Shown: positions 24,626 to 32,251, numbered from the stretch's first letter. The stretch is DNA of 64,000 nucleotides from Candidatus Xianfuyuplasma coldseepsis (GCF_014023125.1 NZ_CP048914.1:310001-374000), one strand, 5' to 3'. Notes: a model not told the origin generated them from the letters alone. A program made the numbers and translations.

Positions 24626-26500
24626 CTACTCTCTTCTGAATTCTTTCTTGGTGTATGTGGTGTGAATCAATGGTTCGATGTCATCCACATCAATGGTTTC
24701 TAGCATTGGATCATGCATCGGGTTCCATAGAGGCATGTCCGGTGTACATAATGCTTGTTCACGTCGGGCGATAACCTCGTGCGTTGGCAAGTTCTTAATG
24801 ATTGGCATACCGCCACCATTGAGGCATCCACCAGGACACATTTGTAGTTCGACAAGATCGTATGCTTTTTTCTCCATAATGGTCATGAACGCTTTGATGG
24901 CCGCTCCACCTTGAACGCGAGCAATCCATAGTTTTTTGCCTTGGAATGGTACAACGGCTTCTTCGATGATGCCATCGCTTTCTTTGTCTCCATAGACTTT
25001 TTTAAACGATACATCACCAATGAGTTTTTCGTGGGACAGTTCAAAAATTGCTTGCAACGTTCCCATCAATGGTCCCCCTTTGACAAGCGGACGACTAACG
25101 GTGATGTTTTCGTGTGGTTTGATGCCTTGTAAGGCTTTGTAGTTGATGCCTTTTTGTTTTACTAATTTGACAACCTCGCGCGCCGTTAATACAGCATCGA
25201 CATCGGCAACACCATTGGTGGTAAGTTCGTTTCTTGTGATCTCATATTTTTTAGAGCTACACGTTCCAACGGTAACGACTTTGATATTACCTGCTTTGGT
25301 TGCTAACATTTTATGTTTGAGTAATGCTCCTTGAAGAATGTGAGGTGATTTCACAGGAGAGAGATACTGGATTCGTTTGTTGATGGCTTCTTGCAAAGCT
25401 TCTTTGGCAAGAGTAAGTTGTTCTTTGGCCACAGACATTTGTTGATCCAGTGTTGTCGAATCCTCGTCATTTGCTAGTGCTTCAGCCAATGATGTTTCCA
25501 GTTCGTTTAACTTTGTGGTTGCTTTGGTTACGGCATTTTTGAGTGGTTGAATCCCAAATTGATACAGTTCCACAAATCGGTTGCTGGCCGCACAAGTGGT
25601 TGTGAAGACGGGGAAGGTTCCACCGGTTTCACGGCGTTTGATGAACTCACGAGCGGTTGCTATTGCTTGTATATCTTCACCTAAATCCGTGTTTGTTATC
25701 ACATCAAATCCTAGTTTCTCGAGAGCTTCATAGGTTTTCCCAATGGTCTCTTCAAACGGTGTCTCGAGCGGATATCCGAACTCTTCAGCAATGGCGATAC
25801 TGGCTTGTTTGTCGAGTTGAACAACAACTTGATTGTTGTCATCACGAATGAACTGCAAGACTTCGGTCGTGGAGTCGGTTTCAAACAGGGTTCCCGTTGG
25901 ACATGCTTTGACGCATTGGCCACAGAAAACACAGCCAGTTTGATCAAATGATAATCCCACAGTTGGAGAGACAAATGGATTCATTCCATCGTCATCGTGG
26001 AATTTGAGTACATTTGCGGTTACGACATTTTGGCATACGGCAACACAGCGTTTGCACAGTACACATTTGGATTGGTCTTGTGATATTCCTGAACCAGCAA
26101 TAATATCTTTGCTACGTCCTATTCCAGGTCCAAATTCGTCAAAGACCACGTCGTGTTGTTTTAATAAATCGTAAAACTCGCACATCCCGTCTTTCGGGCA
26201 GCGCCAACAATCGAATCGATGGCGTGATGCGAGTAATTGTAATGTTGCTTCACGTGATTGAATCACTTTTTCACTGTCGGTATGTATCACCATACCACTT
26301 TTGATTTCTGTATTACATGCAGAGACCAAATCTTGTTCGCCTTCTACTTCAACAACACAGATACGACAAAAGCCAATTTCGTTGATTTCCTCGATGAAAC
26401 ACAACGTTGGAATGTCGATACCGATGCTTTTCGCAGCTGATAAAATGGTGGATCCATTTTTGACTTTGACAGTGGTTCCATTAATTGTAATCTTTGCCAT
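24626..26500 (-). CDS. [FeFe]-hydrogenase-like protein with altered H-cluster motifs
   Basis: A 624-residue protein with the modular Fe-S relay of HydA: [2Fe-2S] (Cys34/45/48/62), His-ligated [4Fe-4S] (His94, Cys98/101/107), and two [4Fe-4S] (Cys146/149/152 and 156; Cys190/193/196/200). The H-cluster domain follows. All four cluster ligands are present: Cys303, Cys414, Cys555 and Cys559 (ELQMCPGGCLNGGG). But motif L1 is TTTCAAS instead of TSCCPxW, so the proton-relay Cys is Thr302, and L2 is VGTCSSKK instead of MPCxxK. An extra ~50-residue coiled coil (about 321-378) sits between L1 and L2. It may be a slow or sensory-type hydrogenase, or an electron-transfer protein. Second gene of the Rnf operon. 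Confidence 0.9.
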   Translation of the reverse strand: MAKITINGTTVKVKNGSTILSAAKSIGIDIPTLCFIEEINEIGFCRICVVEVEGEQDLVSACNTEIKSGMVIHTDSEKVIQSREATLQLLASRHRFDCWRCPKDGMCEFYDLLKQHDVVFDEFGPGIGRSKDIIAGSGISQDQSKCVLCKRCVAVCQNVVTANVLKFHDDDGMNPFVSPTVGLSFDQTGCVFCGQCVKACPTGTLFETDSTTEVLQFIRDDNNQVVVQLDKQASIAIAEEFGYPLETPFEETIGKTYEALEKLGFDVITNTDLGEDIQAIATAREFIKRRETGGTFPVFTTTCAASNRFVELYQFGIQPLKNAVTKATTKLNELETSLAEALANDEDSTTLDQQMSVAKEQLTLAKEALQEAINKRIQYLSPVKSPHILQGALLKHKMLATKAGNIKVVTVGTCSSKKYEITRNELTTNGVADVDAVLTAREVVKLVKQKGINYKALQGIKPHENITVSRPLVKGGPLMGTLQAIFELSHEKLIGDVSFKKVYGDKESDGIIEEAVVPFQGKKLWIARVQGGAAIKAFMTIMEKKAYDLVELQMCPGGCLNGGGMPIIKNLPTHEVIARREQALCTPDMPLWNPMHDPMLETIDVDDIEPLIHTTYTKKEFRRE

Positions 26501-26512
26501 GAATGATCCTCC

Positions 26513-26866
26513 TTAGTATTTTTTCACTGGGCTGTATAGTACGTGATAGTTGTTTTCGAGGATAACCTCCATATTTTTACCAATGTCCAGCCCCACACTG
26601 CATCGGCTAGCGCGCAAGTTATAAACCAGTCGCTCAATTTCTTTTAAGGTTTTTAATGTTGCCTCACCTTGGATGTACTGATCAAACAGGGTTTCGAGTT
26701 TGCGAACTCCATCCCGGCAGGGGATGCATTTTCCGCAAATCTCTGGATGTGTCGACTCGAGATAGCTTTTGATTTTGACAAACATGTCGTCTTCTAGCAT
26801 CTTGGTTTCAGCATCCAAAATCCATTGTTCGAAGAGTGCATTGACGTCTTGAGACTTTGTCGTCAT
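26513..26866 (-). CDS. Stand-alone NuoF C-terminal [4Fe-4S] domain protein
   Basis: A 117-residue protein matching only the C-terminal NADH_4Fe-4S domain of NuoF/HydB. CGKCIPCRDGVRKL and a later SRCSVG give the four Cys of one cluster. The large FMN- and NADH-binding domain of NuoF is missing, and upstream there is only promoter sequence. ATG 26866 follows GAGGTGA (GTG 26875 is inside the site). First gene of the hydrogenase-Rnf operon; probably a small Fe-S subunit joining the hydrogenase-like protein to RnfC. Confidence 0.85.
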   Translation of the reverse strand: MTTKSQDVNALFEQWILDAETKMLEDDMFVKIKSYLESTHPEICGKCIPCRDGVRKLETLFDQYIQGEATLKTLKEIERLVYNLRASRCSVGLDIGKNMEVILENNYHVLYSPVKKY

Positions 26867-26911
26867 TACGTTCACCTCACTTTAGTATGTAAAAAAAATA
26901 TAACCTATTAC

Positions 26912-26917
26912 ATTATA
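26912..26917 (-). promoter_or_regulatory. -10 element of the hydrogenase-Rnf operon
   Basis: TATAAT on the minus strand, 45 bases before the start codon. The -35 (TTTATT at 17 bases) is poor, suggesting the promoter may need an activator. Confidence 0.5.
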
Positions 26918-26957
26918 ACAAAACTACTTCGAAAAATAAACAAAAAATCTAGGTTAT

Positions 26958-26992
26958 ATATATAAAGTTTTTAAAATATATACTTTATATAT
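26958..26992. promoter_or_regulatory. Long inverted repeat between the Rnf operon and the rhodanese paralogue
   Basis: Eleven-base perfect arms ATATATAAAGT (26958-26968) and ACTTTATATAT (26982-26992), 13 bases apart. It lies between divergent promoters, the place for a shared operator. Confidence 0.5.
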
Positions 26993-27004
26993 GGCCAGTA
27001 AAAA

Positions 27005-27013
27005 TGCTATAAT
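27005..27013 (+). promoter_or_regulatory. Extended -10 promoter of the 27040 lipoprotein gene
   Basis: TGCTATAAT, 26 bases before the ATG. The -35 region is taken by the inverted repeat at 26982-26992. Confidence 0.6.
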
Positions 27014-27039
27014 AAATACGGTATTTTGGAGGTGATGTT

Positions 27040-27858
27040 ATGCGACGTTTAATGGCTTTATTTAGCGTATTTCTATTAGTTTTTATACTAACTAGTTGTA
27101 CAGAAGAAATCACAATATTGGATATCACTACCGACTCGGAAATCACAATGGCGAATCTCGACGATTATATGTTTCGTGATGATGTGCAATATGTCGACTT
27201 GCGGAACTTTAACGATCCTTTTATGTCAGGAACGATTGATGGGTTTATCAATATCCCCTTCTTCGACTATTTAGATTTCCGGGCATTTGATCGCAATGGT
27301 GTCTTTGAGTTTGATCCTGACCAGATAGTAAATGTTCGTGAAATCGAACGATTGTTTGATTCGGATAAAGCAATCTTTTTATATGCCGATGGTTGCATCC
27401 GCAGTGGTTATGTAAAAGATGTTTTAGATTACTTGGGATATGAACGTGTGTTTGTTCTGGGTGGCTTTTATGAGTATCAAGGTGAACACCGGATTGTTGG
27501 CACAGGTGAATTCTCTTTTGGGAATACCTTTTATGGTAGTTATGTCGATGAAGAGACGGATTATCAGTATCTTGTCTATGGTTCTATTGATGTTGCGCAC
27601 AACATTAAATCAGTTCGATTTGATATCATTGATGATCGTGGTTTGACTCTTCGAAGTGAGGGATATGCTGCAGAAATAAATTACAATGAACAGTTGACCA
27701 TACTAGAGAACTTCATTCTAAATCAAGGAGGAAACTGGAATCAACACTACGATAATATCCTACATGCTGAAACCAGTGGATACGATGAAATCGAGGGATA
27801 TGAATTGGGGTTTTCTGAGAATCTACTATCTTTAATTGAAACCGTAATTAGAAAGTGA
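27040..27858 (+). CDS. Rhodanese-like lipoprotein, paralogue of 17323 with decayed active sites
   Basis: A 272-residue lipoprotein (lipobox LTSC, Cys20) collinear with the first 300 residues of the 17323 protein. Where that one has MCGSGTRAGY, this one has YADGCIRSGY: the catalytic Cys is Ala116 and a Cys (119) appears three places later, the Arg kept. The following FMN-like domain ends YDEIEGYELGFSE (248-260), so the flavin-accepting Thr is Glu255. It lacks the C-terminal beta domain. It may be a binding rather than catalytic partner in the same pathway. SD GGAGGTGA before ATG 27040. Confidence 0.75.
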   Translation: MRRLMALFSVFLLVFILTSCTEEITILDITTDSEITMANLDDYMFRDDVQYVDLRNFNDPFMSGTIDGFINIPFFDYLDFRAFDRNGVFEFDPDQIVNVREIERLFDSDKAIFLYADGCIRSGYVKDVLDYLGYERVFVLGGFYEYQGEHRIVGTGEFSFGNTFYGSYVDEETDYQYLVYGSIDVAHNIKSVRFDIIDDRGLTLRSEGYAAEINYNEQLTILENFILNQGGNWNQHYDNILHAETSGYDEIEGYELGFSENLLSLIETVIRK

Positions 27859-27888
27859 AAAATAGTTCGATTTTTAATGTTTTAGTGG

Positions 27889-27917
27889 TTGTTTTTATAT
27901 ACGTAATTATATATAAT
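27889..27917 (+). promoter_or_regulatory. Promoter of the 27952 lipoprotein gene
   Basis: TTGTTT (27889-27894), 17-base spacer, TATAAT (27912-27917). Confidence 0.6.
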
Positions 27918-27951
27918 ATGTAGTGAAGTCAATTTTCAGGGGAGGATTTAC

Positions 27952-28605
27952 ATGAAAAAACTAGTATTTTTAATCGCGGTATTTGCTACTGTACTTTCAC
28001 TTTCAGCGTGTGAAGAAGTCTGTGTTGGAGCAGAGTGTATCACCGGTGAAGTTGAAACTACAGGGGAAGCAGACAATACATTACCGTTTACCCACATTGA
28101 TGGTCATGGAACCGAAACAGCAAAACAAGGATATATTTTATTTGAGATTCCCACGAGAGATTATGTCAAATATCAAGTAGCATACTTATCTTGTACTTGT
28201 CGACCAGCTGTTTATAATTACCTACAAGTCATGTATATTGAAGTCAATATTGGCGATAATGCCATAAATTATATATCGTTTGACACCGATGGTGAAGATG
28301 GCCATTATCATCCTGGAACATGGGGTGATAGTAGTGAGATTCCTAGATATGGTGATGAAAGCAATGGTACCGTAGCCTATGAAACAGTTGTGGAAGATTT
28401 TATTCCGTGGTTAGTAGGAAAAACATCCGCAGATTTTGATGGTATTAGTGTCTTTACGAATGAAACATATCATGATACGGTAACCAACACCACCAACATT
28501 GAAGAACAAGATTTGATTGATGAGTTTGCTGGTAGTAGTGTTTCAACAAATAATATGATTCGCATGGTAAAAGAAGTTCTTGCGTATCACGAAAGTAAAT
28601 ACTAA
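27952..28605 (+). CDS. Lipoprotein with FMN-binding-like C-terminus
   Basis: A 217-residue lipoprotein (signal ending LSAC, Cys20). It contains a Cys pair CTC (81-83) and ends in DEFAGSSVSTNNMIRMVKEV, which has the spacing of an FMN_bind flavinylation motif (DxxSGA[ST]xT) with Ala for Ser and Ser196 at the flavin position, followed by the usual closing helix. No database family is recognised with certainty. It sits between the rhodanese paralogue and the ApbE gene, which supports an extracytoplasmic redox role. It has its own promoter and terminator. Confidence 0.7.
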   Translation: MKKLVFLIAVFATVLSLSACEEVCVGAECITGEVETTGEADNTLPFTHIDGHGTETAKQGYILFEIPTRDYVKYQVAYLSCTCRPAVYNYLQVMYIEVNIGDNAINYISFDTDGEDGHYHPGTWGDSSEIPRYGDESNGTVAYETVVEDFIPWLVGKTSADFDGISVFTNETYHDTVTNTTNIEEQDLIDEFAGSSVSTNNMIRMVKEVLAYHESKY

Positions 28606-28609
28606 TGAT

Positions 28610-28634
28610 AAAAACTGGCTAAGCCAGTTTTTTT
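28610..28634 (+). terminator. Terminator of the 27952 lipoprotein gene
   Basis: AAAACTGG, CTAAG, CCAGTTTT hairpin followed by T. Confidence 0.8.
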
Positions 28635-28658
28635 GTCTCTTGATGAAAGGATGATTCG

Positions 28659-29984
28659 ATGAAACGAATAGTTACAGTCGTACTGACAATTCTCGTTGTT
28701 GCTACATTGTCGGCGTGTAAAGAGAATGACGCGACAATTGAGTTGATAGGTGAGGATGTGTTGTCGCTTGAAATCGGGGATGAGTATGTCGAAAAGGGAT
28801 TTATTGCCAAAGATGGTTTTACGGATATTAGTGAGTATGTATCGGTTACAGATGACATTGATAATACGGTAGCTGGGGATTATGAAGTAAGATACACATT
28901 GTCCTATGAAAACCAGGAATCATCGGTTACGAGAACCGTTTATTACCGGGAATCCGGATGTACTGTCATTGAAGATACAACGATTACAGAGTGTCGCGTG
29001 TATTGGGCTCAGTACCTCCATACTACGGTGAAGTTAAATTTGTACTACGATGGAGATATCTACAACAATCAAATCGATTCGATTGTGAATAATGTGGAAA
29101 ACATCTTAGCGAAGTACCATCAATTAACGACCAAGTACGATGCATATGATGGTGTGATGAATGTCTATGCGATTAATCAAGATCCAACGGCTGTACATAC
29201 GATTGATTATCGGTTGTTTGATTTGATTCAATTTTCTTTGGATCATCAAGATGAGGTGAATAATCTATTTAATATTGCCCTTGGCCCTGTATTGAAGTTA
29301 TGGCACGATGCTCGAGAAGCGTGTAATGCATTTACCAATCCTGTATGCAATCTGCCAGCAATGGTGGATTTAGAAGCGGCTGATCAATATACCGACCCGA
29401 GTGAGATTACGCTAGATGAAGAGAATCTAACGATTCAAATGGGTGCGAATATGTCGATTGATTTAGGTGGTGTTTCCAAAGGGTACATCAGTGGCAAAAT
29501 AATGGACTATTTGGATAGTTTGGAGTTTTCTGGTTATCTTCTGAATAACGGTACCAGTAATATCTCGATTGGGGGAACTCATCCAGTTCGTGAGAATGAG
29601 AAGTTTTCACTTGCTGTAACCGATCCAACGAATCCCTATTCGTATTATGCGATTGTGTTCTTAGGGGATGGCGATCAGTTGGTGACATCCGGTGATTACC
29701 AACAGAACTTTATCGTTGATGGGGAGTTATATCATCATATTATCAACCCCAATACCTTGATGCCTGAGCGTTATAGCCGCGCCGTGTCAATCGCCACTAG
29801 CGATCCGGCACTTGCCGATTTGTACTCGACAGCAATCTTCACGATGCCGATTGAAGATGGTTTAGCCTTTGTCAATGCCATTGATGGACTAGAGGCAATT
29901 TGGTATACGTTGGACAACACTGTGGTGATGAGCGATAAATTTGAAGCTCAGTATGTCTATGACCTATCTGTCGATAAAGACTAA
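28659..29984 (+). CDS. apbE: ApbE-family FAD:protein FMN transferase, lipoprotein with N-terminal Ig-like domain
   Basis: A 441-residue exported lipoprotein (LSAC, Cys20). Residues about 25-96 form a DUF5011-type Ig-like domain (LEIGDEYVEKGF, AGDYEVRYTLSY). From ~115 on is an ApbE catalytic domain: IDLGGVSKGYISGKI, LLNNGTSNISIGG, LVTSGDYQQNF, HHIINPNTL and ADLYSTAIF. ApbE moves FMN from FAD onto Thr/Ser of FMN_bind domains outside the membrane. Its likely substrates are RnfG, RnfD and the nearby lipoproteins. The Ig domain is an unusual addition. An AAAGGA-type site precedes the ATG. Confidence 0.93.
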   Translation: MKRIVTVVLTILVVATLSACKENDATIELIGEDVLSLEIGDEYVEKGFIAKDGFTDISEYVSVTDDIDNTVAGDYEVRYTLSYENQESSVTRTVYYRESGCTVIEDTTITECRVYWAQYLHTTVKLNLYYDGDIYNNQIDSIVNNVENILAKYHQLTTKYDAYDGVMNVYAINQDPTAVHTIDYRLFDLIQFSLDHQDEVNNLFNIALGPVLKLWHDAREACNAFTNPVCNLPAMVDLEAADQYTDPSEITLDEENLTIQMGANMSIDLGGVSKGYISGKIMDYLDSLEFSGYLLNNGTSNISIGGTHPVRENEKFSLAVTDPTNPYSYYAIVFLGDGDQLVTSGDYQQNFIVDGELYHHIINPNTLMPERYSRAVSIATSDPALADLYSTAIFTMPIEDGLAFVNAIDGLEAIWYTLDNTVVMSDKFEAQYVYDLSVDKD

Positions 29985-29986
29985 AA

Positions 29987-30014
29987 AAATAAAAGCCCGC
30001 TAGAGGGCTTTTTT
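29987..30014. terminator. Bidirectional terminator between apbE and the Gx transporter gene
   Basis: AAAAGCCC / GGGCTTTT stem (29991-29998 with 30005-30012) with T after it and A before it. Overlaps the end of the minus-strand gene. Confidence 0.85.
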
Positions 30015-30497
30015 CATAATTTGTAGACTTCTTGTGGCGATCATTCCGGTAAAGACTCCGGTGACGATGGAAAGTACTAAGATATAAGGGAAATAAAAGA
30101 TTAGTTCACGTCGTTCAATGATAAAGATTGCCATGACGATTTGGCCGACGCTGTGACCGAAGGCTCCCATGATTGAGATGGAAATAATGTTGAAGCGTTT
30201 TAAGTGCTTAAATAGAAACATCATGAGGTAGGCTACCATACCTCCACTTAGGCTTAAGAAGAAGGTGACACTGAAGATATTACCGCGTAATAATCCAACA
30301 AGGATGATACGCAATAAAAGAATGGTAAAGGCGTCACGATCGCCATAGATAAATAGGATCAGGATTGTTACTACGTTCGCGAGTCCTAGCTTGACACCGG
30401 GTACGGGAATCGGGATTGGAATCATCGATTCGACGATGGATAAAACGATGCTGATGGCTAGTAATATCGCGAGTAACGTGAGTCGTTTTGTTCGCAT
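30000..30497 (-). CDS. Gx transporter family membrane protein (EetB-like)
   Basis: A ~165-residue protein with five to six helices and the family motif PIPIPVPGVKLGLANV (PF07456, once called heptaprenyl diphosphate synthase component I). Proteins of this family resemble ECF substrate-binding subunits and pair with NusG-II proteins in flavin-based electron-transfer loci (EetB, as I recall). ATG 30497 follows GGTGATT; an upstream ATG at 30542 lies before the -10 and is rejected. It may import a flavin or quinone precursor, or be part of the electron path; unproven. Confidence 0.85.
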   Translation of the reverse strand: MRTKRLTLLAILLAISIVLSIVESMIPIPIPVPGVKLGLANVVTILILFIYGDRDAFTILLLRIILVGLLRGNIFSVTFFLSLSGGMVAYLMMFLFKHLKRFNIISISIMGAFGHSVGQIVMAIFIIERRELIFYFPYILVLSIVTGVFTGMIATRSLQIMKKAL

Positions 30498-30513
30498 AAT
30501 AATCACCGAGGTT

Positions 30514-30542
30514 ATTGTATCATTTTTCAGGTATTGAAGCAA
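30514..30542 (-). promoter_or_regulatory. Promoter of the Gx transporter gene
   Basis: TTGCTT (30537-30542), 17-base spacer, TACAAT (30514-30519) with TGA before it. Located just past the DegV-operon terminator. Confidence 0.6.
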
Positions 30543-30544
30543 TT

Positions 30545-30570
30545 AAAAAAGGAACCGCGGTTCCTTTTAT
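30545..30570 (-). terminator. Terminator of the PadR-DegV unit
   Basis: Palindrome AAAAGGAACCGCGGTTCCTTTT followed by T on the minus strand, at the end of the DegV gene. Confidence 0.85.
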
Positions 30571-31433
30571 TTTTTTGTCAGATTGAAATAAGCTATACCA
30601 ACGGTACCAATACCGGTGTGGCAACCAATCACAGGGGTGATTGGGGCTTCATAGTATGTGTAACCAGGGAAGGCTTGTTCCATTTGCTCTTTGACATAGG
30701 CGATGCCTTCTTTGTTATCTGAGGTATCATAGGTGACTACAAAGTCGTCGATTTGTTTTAAGTCTTCGATAACGAGATTCACCATTTCTTGTAAGGCTTT
30801 TTTCTGGGTCCGGACTTTTAGAAATGGAACGATTTTACCATCATCATTGACTTCTAAAATCGGTTTGATTTTAAGCATACTTCCAATGAATCCACTGGCT
30901 CCACTAAGGCGACCATTGGCGACAAATAGACGAAGATTGTCAACCATAAAGTATTGTTTGCGGTTGGTGCGCATCTGCTCTAAATAGGCGATGATGTCCG
31001 ATGATGGAACGTCTTCTTTGATGAGACGTAAAGCTTCAAGACTGAGCCATCCTTCACTGATGGCGGCATTACGAGAATCGATGACGTGAGTCGTAAGTTT
31101 ACCTTCGTAGTTTTTCACAGCCATGGTGCAAACACCATAGGTTCCAGATAGTTCACTACTGATGGTGATGATAAAGACTTCGTCGTAGCCTTCTTGTTCC
31201 AAGTCATCTAATAATTCTAGTAGTTCTCCTGGTGATGGCATCGATGAGGTTGGTACCAGTGAGGTATCGGTTTTTAAATGGGTATAGAACTCATCGGCAT
31301 TCATTTCGACAAAATCATCGTAGGTTTGATCGTTCATGATGATTTTCATGCGAAGGATGCGTAAGTTGGGTTCATCAAGATTTAAATAATCAAGACAACC
31401 AGTGCTGGTTGCGATAACAGCGCGTTTATTCAT
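30567..31433 (-). CDS. DegV-family fatty-acid-binding protein (FakB-like)
   Basis: A 288-residue two-domain EDD-fold protein. Motifs: TSTGCLDYL near the start, LVPTSSMPSPGELLELL, ITISSELSGTY, NGRLSGASGFIGSMLKIKPILE and the closing GCHTGIGTVGIAYF. DegV/FakB proteins hold a fatty acid for phosphorylation by FakA; no fakA is in the window. Third gene of a PadR unit, overlapping the permease-prefix gene by 8 bases. A second DegV lies at 32728; two FakBs with different fatty-acid preference are common. Confidence 0.9.
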   Translation of the reverse strand: MNKRAVIATSTGCLDYLNLDEPNLRILRMKIIMNDQTYDDFVEMNADEFYTHLKTDTSLVPTSSMPSPGELLELLDDLEQEGYDEVFIITISSELSGTYGVCTMAVKNYEGKLTTHVIDSRNAAISEGWLSLEALRLIKEDVPSSDIIAYLEQMRTNRKQYFMVDNLRLFVANGRLSGASGFIGSMLKIKPILEVNDDGKIVPFLKVRTQKKALQEMVNLVIEDLKQIDDFVVTYDTSDNKEGIAYVKEQMEQAFPGYTYYEAPITPVIGCHTGIGTVGIAYFNLTKK

Positions 31434-31860
31434 GATCGTTATTCATCCCTTCTTTTTTATTCAATAATCGATATAAGACGGCAAGAGGCCACCACAAAAC
31501 CGCAAGTGCGGGTAGGACGAACCAGATGAGATCTGGTGCGTAGTATAAGTTCGCAAAGACGAGCATACCGATGATGATTACAGTACCAAATAAACTGAAG
31601 AGTAAGTCGTTGCGATAGTGTTTGATGGTTTTGATTCGTTTAAAGAAGCGTCGATTTGGATGAAGGGAAGCGAAGTAGTCTTCGGCATTACCAAATTCTA
31701 CTACGGTACGGTCGATGGCTTCATCTAAGGTACAACCACTTTCTTGGAGGTCTTCTACTTTTTCAATAAGCATTTGGGTTACTTTTTCAATGATCGCCTG
31801 TTTTTCCTCTTTTGGGGCATTTTTAAAGGTGTGTTTGACAAAGTTGTGAATTCGTTTCAT
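31426..31860 (-). CDS. Permease-prefix-domain membrane protein paired with PadR regulator
   Basis: A 144-residue protein. Residues 1-65 are the helical permease prefix domain 1 (KEEKQAIIEKVTQMLIEKVEDL...GCTLDEAIDRTVVEFGNAEDY), usually found at the start of FtsX-like permeases or in small proteins next to PadR regulators. Two transmembrane helices follow (about 85-105 and 108-130). It overlaps the PadR stop (TCATGA) after GGAGGA. Likely a membrane partner controlled by the PadR regulator. Confidence 0.8.
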   Translation of the reverse strand: MKRIHNFVKHTFKNAPKEEKQAIIEKVTQMLIEKVEDLQESGCTLDEAIDRTVVEFGNAEDYFASLHPNRRFFKRIKTIKHYRNDLLFSLFGTVIIIGMLVFANLYYAPDLIWFVLPALAVLWWPLAVLYRLLNKKEGMNNDHE

Positions 31861-32186
31861 GAGGATTCCTCCAATAAGGTATCAAGCACGTTTTTGAGCT
31901 CAATCCATTCTTGTTTTTTCTCAGTGTAGTACGCTTTCCCCAAAACGGTAATTTTATAATAACGACGTTTTTTACCGTGTGTTTTTTCCCCATAGTAGGA
32001 TTCGATTAATCCTTTGTGTTCCAAACGGTTGACGATACTGTATAATGTAGCTTCCTTAATCATGAACTGTTCTTTTGTGCGTTTTTTGATGCAGTTGGCA
32101 ATTTCATAGCCGTAGCGATCTTGCTCGATAATCAGCTTTAATATGATGATTTCGAGATGACCACGAATGAGATCGGAATTAATCAA
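31857..32186 (-). CDS. PadR-family transcriptional regulator (TTG start)
   Basis: About 109 residues with the PadR winged helix: LIRGHLEIIILKLI, DRYGYEIANCI, KEATLYSIVNRLEHKGLIESYYGE, KRRYYKITVLG. GGAGGTG lies 7 bases before TTG 32186, so TTG is the start; the GTG further up overlaps that site. Probably senses envelope stress or a small aromatic compound and autoregulates. It leads the unit with the permease-prefix and DegV genes. Ends in TGA. Confidence 0.9.
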   Translation of the reverse strand: MINSDLIRGHLEIIILKLIIEQDRYGYEIANCIKKRTKEQFMIKEATLYSIVNRLEHKGLIESYYGEKTHGKKRRYYKITVLGKAYYTEKKQEWIELKNVLDTLLEESS

Positions 32187-32222
32187 AAAAAACACCTCCA
32201 CTTCTACCTGTTCATATGGTTA

Positions 32223-32251
32223 ATCATACCAAAATGTAGCGGTAAAGTAAA
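32223..32251 (-). promoter_or_regulatory. Promoter of the PadR unit
   Basis: TTTACT (32246-32251), 17-base spacer, TATGAT (32223-32228) preceded by TGG (extended -10). Confidence 0.65.
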
